IMG/VR virus record: IMGVR_UViG_3300035698_017588
Location: 31,002 to 95,001 of that record
Length of the DNA: 64,000 bases
Source of the DNA: a virus
Reading direction: 5' to 3' (one strand)
Shown here piece after piece: positions 59,506 through 64,000 of this stretch. Every line of letters begins with the position of its first letter. Positions within the stretch are counted from its first letter, which is position 1. The notes beneath the pieces are model-generated. The model saw nothing but the letters and a program-made list of their open reading frames with translations. It did no database searches and had not been told where the DNA came from. The position numbers were made by a program, and so were the translations under genes.

Positions 59506-60183
59506 TCAAGCACAATTCCCAAAGGCAGTGCCGTCAACGATTCGTCGTGCGATTTGGTGGTTGTTAGTTCTCCTGTAATTGGCCTCATCTTTGGACAGGG
59601 ATTTAAGCCGACGCTTTGCCGACTTTGTTCCGACAGATTGAAGAATGTCCCGGCGAGCCTGAAACCAAACTCATTTGGCCTTAAGCTCGTCGGCGGGAAA
59701 AGCATTGCCGTCGGAATCGACGGCAATCTTAGCTACGCCGAAATCGACGCTGAGTACGCTACTGGAAACATCCTTCGGGACGTCATCGAGCTTGATCGAA
59801 ACAAGCAAGTAGAAAACGCCTTTTACGTAAACCAAGTCAGCCTGGTCGCCTTTAATTGCTTCCTGCAACCGAGACTCTTGATAGCCAGCGATCACCATTG
59901 GAATTACAAGTCGGCCGTCAAGCGACCCAAGGCTAACATGCGTCAGCCCCTTGAATCGCATAATCCGTTCGTCATAGACAATGGTAGATTGCTCGCGAAG
60001 ATCGCGGTAGCAAAGGCGGTGGATGCTGGGCTGCGAAAACACCTTGGCATCAAAGCCGACCTTGGCATCAAAGCCGACCTTGGCGGCGTGACTAGCCGAC
60101 AGATAGAACGCCTTGAAAGTACGCAACAATGCGTCTTTCTGGGTGGCGTCAGGAAGCAATTTGATTTTGACGGTGAGTTGCAT
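59506..60183 (-). pseudogene. tnpB: tnpB remnant: frameshifted, lacks the RuvC nuclease half
   Basis: From MQLTVKIKLLPDATQKDALLRTF (ATG at 60183) the frame follows TnpB: NACN-like region, FSQPSIHRLCYRDLREQ, VLSVDFGVAKIAVDSDGNAF (first RuvC Asp in VDFG). At ELKAK a stop ends the frame. The homology continues in another frame (SVGTKSAKRRLKSLSKDEANYRR, HQIARRIVD) and then jumps straight to the right-end hairpin. The catalytic Glu and second Asp and the zinc finger are missing. The gene is therefore dead as a nuclease. Confidence 0.85.
60042..60077 (-). repeat. 18-base tandem duplication inside tnpB
   Basis: Two exact copies of an 18-base unit (plus strand CCTTGGCATCAAAGCCGA) add six residues (KVGFDA repeated) to the N-terminal domain. 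It is a recent slippage, consistent with loss of selection. Confidence 0.9.
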
Positions 60184-60189
60184 ACGAGA

Positions 60190-60217
60190 ACTATAGCCAG
60201 ATACGTTCATAAGTCAA
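60190..60217 (-). promoter_or_regulatory. Sigma-70-type promoter of tnpB
   Basis: TTGACT (60217-60212), 16-base spacer, TATAGT (60195-60190) on the minus strand, six bases before the ATG. Transcription would start at or near the initiation codon, giving a leaderless message. Confidence 0.5.
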
Positions 60218-60315
60218 GCAGGTTGTTTATTTCTTCGGGATAGCGAGGTTTTCGATGACCGCCGGGAGAATCAATCGACTTTTAGGATCAATGTTGGCGT
60301 CATCTGGTTACACGA

Positions 60316-60409
60316 GTTGGAACAAGCGGATGCACCGATCCGCGTTAAAATTGGTTTGGTTTGAAAGTTTGAGTCTACCGTGGCAACCCGGTAAACATTA
60401 GCGTTAGGT
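60316..60409 (+). repeat. Degenerate attC-like site next to the tnpB remnant
   Basis: Left core TTGGAAC followed by AAGCGGATGCACCGATCCGC. Right core GTTAGGT (exact GTTRRRY) at 60403 contains the stop of the next gene. The two arms no longer pair well, so the site may be a hybrid formed by recombination or damaged by the insertion element. Confidence 0.5.
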
Positions 60410-60895
60410 GGACGACGGCTGCACGATACAATCGTCGCAACGTTCAAACGCCGATTCGGTTGTGCCATCGCAATCGGGGCAAACCCACTTGCCGCTTGCG
60501 GCGTCGTTGGCTTGCTCACACAATCGGCGGCACTCGCTTTCGACATACGACTGCGACCGCACCACACCATCGACGAAATCCGTCGAAGTCCATCCGCGAT
60601 TGTTCGGCAGGTCTGGGTCTCTCGCATCCCAAGCGTGAGCGCAATCAAATCCGACCCACCACGCATCGTCGTCGCCCTTGCCGCAATCCGTATCCGGCTG
60701 TGAAAACGTGCAACCGCCGTGAACGTCCACGGGTTGCTCCATCGTTTCCACGCCGTGCCACGGGTGACCCTTCGGAACGCGGACGTATCCGCACCGATAG
60801 CCGCCGTCGTTGTGGACAACCTGCCACTCGAAACCTAAATGCTCACCCTTTGCCAAGACGCAATCTGGGCGGGAAATCGCAACGCTTAAACACAT
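60404..60895 (-). CDS. Cassette gene: hypothetical protein (163 aa)
   Basis: HNDGGYRCGYVRVPKGHPWHG, VDVHGGCTF, WWVGFDCAHAWDARDPD and a C-terminal CPDCDG...CDDC zinc ribbon. The HPWHG...VHGG...GFDCAHA motif series is a recognisable family of phage and cassette proteins without known function. The ribosome binding site AGGAG is part of the neighbouring attC core (GTTAGGAG). Stop codon inside the other attC core. Confidence 0.75.
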   Translation of the reverse strand: MCLSVAISRPDCVLAKGEHLGFEWQVVHNDGGYRCGYVRVPKGHPWHGVETMEQPVDVHGGCTFSQPDTDCGKGDDDAWWVGFDCAHAWDARDPDLPNNRGWTSTDFVDGVVRSQSYVESECRRLCEQANDAASGKWVCPDCDGTTESAFERCDDCIVQPSST

Positions 60896-60902
60896 GTCGC
60901 AC

Positions 60903-60991
60903 TCCTAACAATTGATTGCACCGATTGCCGTCGATGCGTGTTTGAAATGGTTAATTTCACCGTCGGCAATCGGTGAATCAATGCGTTACGA
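60903..60991 (+). repeat. attC site
   Basis: Cores TCCTAAC and GTTACGA. Arms ATTGATTGCACCGATTGCCG and CGGCAATCGGTGAATCAAT pair fully except for one extra G, an extrahelical base. AACAA on the left and GCGTT on the right set the polarity as for classical attC read on the plus strand. Confidence 0.9.
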
Positions 60992-61291
60992 CGACGACTT
61001 CCGCTCGAAGTGCATCGTCATTTGATCGTCGCTGAATCCTGTCGGTGTGATGTCGCTATCGGGATTGCACGTATGCCAAGCGAACAGCAAATCTTTCGCT
61101 GCTGCAATGTGGACGAACTTTTTCGTGAACCACTGAAAGTCGTCAAACCACTGCCGGGGTGATCGATCTTTCTCTGGGCCGTTCCAAAACAGCCCGTAGT
61201 AAACTTCGCGGAACAACACGTCACCGCCAATTTCTTGGTGCAATGCGGACAGCACCGCTTCCACCACTTCTGTTCTGCTTTTCGTAATCAT
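60986..61291 (-). CDS. Cassette gene: hypothetical protein (101 aa)
   Basis: MITKSRTEVVEAVLSALHQEIGGDVLFREVYYGLFW..., preceded by AGGAG. Soluble alpha/beta. The stop TAA is inside the attC core. Family not recognised. Confidence 0.65.
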   Translation of the reverse strand: MITKSRTEVVEAVLSALHQEIGGDVLFREVYYGLFWNGPEKDRSPRQWFDDFQWFTKKFVHIAAAKDLLFAWHTCNPDSDITPTGFSDDQMTMHFERKSSS

Positions 61292-61314
61292 GTCATCTCC
61301 TGGATAGGTCGCGA

Positions 61315-61404
61315 TCGTAACAATGGGTTGCACCATGTCGGGCTTGCACGTCTTTTCGCAATGGAGAGTCAACCGTCCCGACACGGTGAACCCAAGCGTT
61401 CGTC
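61315..61404 (+). repeat. attC site
   Basis: Cores TCGTAAC and GTTCGTC. Arms TGGGTTGCACCATGTCGGG and CCCGACACGGTGAACCCA pair, with one extra G and an A/G mismatch. Same polarity (AACAA left, GCGTT right). Confidence 0.88.
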
Positions 61405-61978
61405 ATACCGAGCTTGCGGCTGCCAACTCGATGTCAACCGTTTCGTTGTCGTATGGATTGTGACCTATCCACCTGATGTTTTTGAGACAATACGTTTTGC
61501 AAAGATACTCGGTAATTCGCTGCATGATCTCCGCCGTTGGCGGCCTCCACGCCGTTTGAAACTCAATCAAAATCGGCGAACCGTCGCCCCCAAGTTCGTG
61601 GACTTTCAATCCGTAGGTGCCCCATTTGGTACCCCACTCTTTCGTTTGCCAGTCAAACCAATCGGCTGCGCCGTGCTTGGAAAACAGATCGGTAATTTCA
61701 TCTTCGGTCAAAGCAACTCGCTCCCACTGGTCGCGTTCATCGTGCTTGGGTCCGTTGCAATCTTTCGACACTTCGCCGCTAGTCTTGTGGACATAGCGGC
61801 ATTTCGGATTTGACGCGACAATGCCAGCTAGCTCATCTGGCAACTTTGACATCAACTCGCAAAGGTTTGCACCCTTCAGCGACTCGAAATCAATCTCGTC
61901 GTAATCCTCTTTGCCGATGGCTTCGAGTGCGAGCCAGTCTCTAGCACAAAGCCCAATGGTCAGGAAATTGTTTGGCAT
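61403..61978 (-). CDS. Cassette gene: DUF1281/Api92-like protein (191 aa)
   Basis: WFDWQTKEWGTKWGTYGLKV and LIEFQTAWRPPTAEIMQRI are the landmarks of a ferredoxin-like fold family (Api92/DUF1281) common on mobile elements. Function unknown. The largest cassette gene here. Confidence 0.75.
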   Translation of the reverse strand: MPNNFLTIGLCARDWLALEAIGKEDYDEIDFESLKGANLCELMSKLPDELAGIVASNPKCRYVHKTSGEVSKDCNGPKHDERDQWERVALTEDEITDLFSKHGAADWFDWQTKEWGTKWGTYGLKVHELGGDGSPILIEFQTAWRPPTAEIMQRITEYLCKTYCLKNIRWIGHNPYDNETVDIELAAASSV

Positions 61979-61994
61979 CTATTGGTCCTCGGAT

Positions 61995-62086
61995 GACGAA
62001 CAAAGCGATGATGTGGATCGCTCGTTCAATGTTGTTTGGTTTGGTCAATGTCTTTCGCTCGCGACCACATATCGCAAGCGTTCGCA
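61995..62086 (+). repeat. attC site
   Basis: Cores GACGAAC and GTTCGCA, arms around GCGATGATGTGG and CCACATATCGC. AACAA on the left, GCGTT on the right. Confidence 0.82.
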
Positions 62087-62089
62087 GGA

Positions 62090-62410
62090 CTAAACCTGCA
62101 CAACCAAAACCTCTTTGCCTGCCAGCGGGTTCGGCATCGCCGCATATCGCTTCATGGCCGCTTCGTTTTCTTCGACCGTCATCTCTCGCAACGGGTAATC
62201 TCCGACGTGGCTTGGATCGTGCTGGCCGTCCCAAAATCGCTCGTCCGTTACTTGCTCTCGCAACCAAGGCTCCACGGCTCGCATCACTCGCGGAATCATG
62301 TGCGTCATGATTCCGCCGTCACGGGTGATGAAATCCAAGTCCTGATAGATGTCCTGCATTTTCGTATGCAGCTTGCTGGTTGTAAGGTTTCTCAATCTCT
62401 GAATGTCCAT
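62090..62410 (-). CDS. Cassette gene: DUF7736-like protein (106 aa)
   Basis: LTTSKLHTKMQDIYQDLDFITRDGGIMTHMIPRVMRAVEPWL...RFWDGQHDP...MPNPLAGKEVLVVQV. This pattern (LxTGxMHHIPRA..., DGxxDP, SPLxGK) is a small family I know from gene cassettes and mobile regions. Function unknown. Good AAGGAG before the ATG. Confidence 0.75.
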   Translation of the reverse strand: MDIQRLRNLTTSKLHTKMQDIYQDLDFITRDGGIMTHMIPRVMRAVEPWLREQVTDERFWDGQHDPSHVGDYPLREMTVEENEAAMKRYAAMPNPLAGKEVLVVQV

Positions 62411-62427
62411 GTCAAAACTCCTTAGCC

Positions 62428-62518
62428 TGCGAACAAAAAATTGCATCGAAGTCGCGGTCGTGCTCTTTTCAAATAGTTAGGTTCATCGCCGCGACTCGAT
62501 GAATTTTAGACGTTCTGC
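62428..62518 (+). repeat. attC site
   Basis: Cores TGCGAAC and GTTCTGC. Arms AAATTGCATCGAAGTCGCGG and CCGCGACTCGATGAATTTT pair with extrahelical bases. Same polarity. Confidence 0.85.
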
Positions 62519-62836
62519 TTACGACAAAACACGAATGGCCTGGAACTCCCACAGACCTGTAGGGTTGAATCGCCATCGGAAATACTCACCTTCTTCGTCG
62601 CGGTCCCAATTGTCTTCGTCGCAAATCCATTCGCGAACGGCACCATCAACGAAATCCGTGCCGGTCAGTTCGATCAATTGCGACATCGCTGCATGTCCAG
62701 ATCCACACAACTGCGATACACGAATCTCCCCAATCTCGACAAGCAACCACGACGATAACGCGGCCTCGCCGTCGGTTAACGGGTTGACCGTCGAAGTAGA
62801 ACAAGCCGTTGGATGCGGATCGGCGGGAGAATTCAT
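62519..62836 (-). CDS. Cassette gene: hypothetical protein (105 aa)
   Basis: From MNSPADPHPTACS with AAAGGA upstream; later WLLVEIGEIRVSQLCGSGH, LIELTGTDFVDGAVREWICDEDNWDRDEEGEYFRW. The phrase DFVDGAVR...W also occurs in the 60404 cassette protein (DFVDGVVRSQ), so the two may share a short element. Family not recognised. Confidence 0.6.
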   Translation of the reverse strand: MNSPADPHPTACSTSTVNPLTDGEAALSSWLLVEIGEIRVSQLCGSGHAAMSQLIELTGTDFVDGAVREWICDEDNWDRDEEGEYFRWRFNPTGLWEFQAIRVLS

Positions 62837-62880
62837 TCGTGATTCCTTTAAGTCTTTTGGTTTGCAGAATTTCTTCATCG

Positions 62881-62906
62881 CCGACCGATCAACGGCAGCG
62901 TTAGGA
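62881..62906 (+). repeat. Half attC site
   Basis: Right part CGATCAACGGCAGCGTTAGGA is present and holds the stop of the next gene, but I find no matching left arm before the upstream gene. This looks like a site truncated by deletion. Confidence 0.4.
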
Positions 62907-63149
62907 TGACGAAAACACCGAGCGAAGAACGCCAGCAACGTCGCCAATGATCTGGCGTTGCTGCTCTGGGATGCTGCCCAGATTGCTTAACAGCGTCAAC
63001 TCCTCAACGGCTCCATCCATCCTCTGTTGCAGACCGGGTATCTTCGCCAGTCGTCCGTGTGGGCTGTCTGGCTTGGCGATAAACAACGGCCAATCACCGG
63101 CAATGCCGGGTGCCATCGCCTTTTCTTCGGTAACGTAAAAATCTGCCAT
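62901..63149 (-). CDS. Cassette gene: hypothetical protein (82 aa)
   Basis: MADFYVTEEKAMAPGIAGDWPLFIAKPDSPHGRLAKIPGL... then a helical C terminus. AGGA of the binding site comes from the attC core. Family not recognised. Confidence 0.65.
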   Translation of the reverse strand: MADFYVTEEKAMAPGIAGDWPLFIAKPDSPHGRLAKIPGLQQRMDGAVEELTLLSNLGSIPEQQRQIIGDVAGVLRSVFSSS

Positions 63150-63157
63150 GGTCGCGA

Positions 63158-63248
63158 TCCTAACAATTGATCGATCCCGTTTGCGGTCGAGATCAATTGG
63201 TTGAGTTTAGTTTTCCCGCCGCAAAACGGGATAATCAAAGCGTTATGC
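63158..63248 (+). repeat. attC site
   Basis: Cores TCCTAAC and GTTATGC. Arms TTGATCGATCCCGTTTGCGG and CCGCAAAACGGGATAATCAA pair with one or two unpaired bases. Same polarity. Confidence 0.88.
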
Positions 63249-63404
63249 GGATTTACGTTCCGCGTCTTTTTCGAGCGTGGTCTTGAATCCGAAATTGCCC
63301 GCAACGTGAAAACACACAACGCCTTCGGGGCGCATGAATCCCGGTGCGGCCTTGCTGCCGTTGGCTCGCAGTTCCGCCAATGCCTGCGAAGAGGGAACCA
63401 AACG
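63243..63404 (-). pseudogene. Cassette gene fragment resembling the C terminus of an RNA-ligase-type protein
   Basis: Between two attC sites the minus strand is open for 53 codons without ATG except a late one: RLVPSSQALAELRA...PGFMRPEGVVCFHVAGNFGFKTTLEKDAERKSA. The PEGVV...FK-T-LEKD pattern is the end of an RNA-ligase/nucleotidyltransferase fold (lysine motif region). Only this piece is left, so the cassette holds a gene fragment, or starts at TTG. Confidence 0.5.
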
Positions 63405-63413
63405 TTAAAGGCG

Positions 63414-63503
63414 TGCTAACAAAGTCATGAACCGGAGCAACCGGCAACGTCTCTTTTGTATTCATAATAACTTTCGGTTGCCCGGTTATGACAAGCGTTC
63501 ATC
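63414..63503 (+). repeat. attC site
   Basis: Cores TGCTAAC and GTTCATC. Arms TCATGAACCGGAGCAACCG and CGGTTGCCCGGTTATGA pair with unpaired bases. Same polarity. Confidence 0.88.
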
Positions 63504-63507
63504 GGAC

Positions 63508-63948
63508 CTACCTGTAGTTCTCTATCGCCTTGAGCAATTCGGGGCGAGGTCCAAAATCCCGAATATTCAACTCGATGTCGCGTTTCGACATCCACAACCA
63601 TTCACCGTCGCAGGCGACCCTAGCCGCCTTCGCACCTCTCGCCTTGCGACGATGGTTGAACTCGATGAACTCAAACACTGGTTCGCTGCTCAATGCGATC
63701 ACCTCCTCGACTCGCCGATCGTAGTCCGATTGTGCTTTTCCCAAATCTCGGAACTTGTTCGCGTCCGCAATCTGGCCGTTGTCGCGAAAGTCCCATACGT
63801 GATACGTCGTCCAGTTTGCGTGTTCCCGTCCTTCCACGACGCGATCAAACCATACCTCCTCTCGCATCGTGCGACCATTGAAAAATTGCCGAACTGTGCT
63901 GCAATCGTCGTTCGTCATGTGTCGGCCAAAAATACTTATCTCGCTCAT
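63508..63948 (-). CDS. Cassette gene: hypothetical protein (146 aa)
   Basis: MSEISIFGRHMTNDDCSTVRQF..., preceded by AGGAA. Central EHANWTTYHVWDFRDNGQIADANKFRDLG; basic C-terminal half. Family not recognised. TAG stop five bases from the attC core. Confidence 0.65.
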   Translation of the reverse strand: MSEISIFGRHMTNDDCSTVRQFFNGRTMREEVWFDRVVEGREHANWTTYHVWDFRDNGQIADANKFRDLGKAQSDYDRRVEEVIALSSEPVFEFIEFNHRRKARGAKAARVACDGEWLWMSKRDIELNIRDFGPRPELLKAIENYR

Positions 63949-63966
63949 GAAATTTCCTGACGGCAC

Positions 63967-64000
63967 GATGAACAATGCGATGATGCCGATCGCTCGTTCA
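63967..64000 (+). repeat. attC site, cut by window edge
   Basis: Core GATGAAC followed by AATGCGATGATGCCGATCGC, nearly the same as the left half of the site at 61995. The array therefore continues to the right. Confidence 0.7.

Noticed and set aside
60271-60819. Minus-strand 182-residue frame across the degenerate attC site
   Set aside because: It overlaps the well-supported 60404-60895 gene and has low-complexity Arg/Ala/Thr composition typical of shadow frames.
63253-63465. Minus-strand frame with FGSLFAGIGG, like the start of a C5-cytosine methyltransferase
   Set aside because: The similarity stops after ten residues, the frame crosses an attC site, and another frame in the same place has RNA-ligase-like sequence.

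Overview
The first 58.6 kb look like part of a large tailed double-stranded DNA phage genome, probably one infecting a planctomycete. The phage signs are a T4-like recombination and transcription block (gp47/SbcD nuclease, DinG/XPD-like helicase, gp46/SbcC ATPase, gp55-like late sigma factor), a phage-type DnaE, an adenylosuccinate-synthetase paralogue of PurZ type, a ThyX-like protein, fibre-like structural proteins, homing endonucleases, three inteins and two tRNA genes. The planctomycete signs are a dockerin repeat of planctomycete type, CsrA, a sulfatase fragment, and the neighbouring cassette array. No terminase, capsid or portal gene is visible, so this is only part of the genome.

Layout. 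1-8.9 kb (mostly minus strand): DnaE with an intein cut by the window edge, a free-standing homing endonuclease, an actin-like ATPase, structural proteins, gp47/SbcD. 8.9-17.5 kb: helicase carrying an intein, a second homing endonuclease that has replaced the helicase C terminus, gp46/SbcC, the late sigma factor. 17.5-21.1 kb: nucleotide and sugar genes including the PurZ-like enzyme. 21.1-31.6 kb: a 2368-residue surface protein (dockerin, Gly-Ser-Asn repeat, VWA domain with an inserted trypsin domain), other likely virion genes, CsrA and a strong terminator. 31.7-38.1 kb: sugar and surface modification (GDP-fucose synthase with intein, sulfotransferase, FkbM methyltransferase, glycosyltransferases) and ThyX. 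38-49 kb: many small genes, two tRNA genes that both have a UCA anticodon, PTH2-type peptidyl-tRNA hydrolase, RimI-like acetyltransferase, peptide deformylase, alarmone-hydrolase-like HD protein, NucS-like nuclease. 49-58.6 kb: dTDP-rhamnose genes (A, B, D but no C), glycosyltransferase, HNH endonuclease, DHH phosphoesterase, Kua/TMEM189-like desaturase, ADP-ribosyltransferase-like protein, thioredoxin-like protein.

From about 58.62 kb to the end the sequence is GC-richer and is an integron gene-cassette array. Short minus-strand genes alternate with attC-like sites of about 90 bp (imperfect inverted repeats with unpaired bases, bounded by AAC and GTT cores). A decayed TnpB (IS200/IS605-type) element lies inside it. 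No integrase is in the window. The array begins at a short attC-like inverted repeat directly after the last phage-type gene. This is either a real phage/integron junction or an assembly join.

The observations I rate highest are: (i) tandem tRNAs reading UGA, together with two genes downstream that begin ATG-TTG-TGA, one of them a peptidyl-tRNA hydrolase whose conserved N terminus is only reachable through that UGA; (ii) the PurZ-type Asp-to-Ser change, which suggests diaminopurine DNA; (iii) a homing endonuclease that rebuilt the end of the helicase gene with a recoded copy and left the original end downstream; (iv) a cassette array whose genes run opposite to the usual attC polarity.
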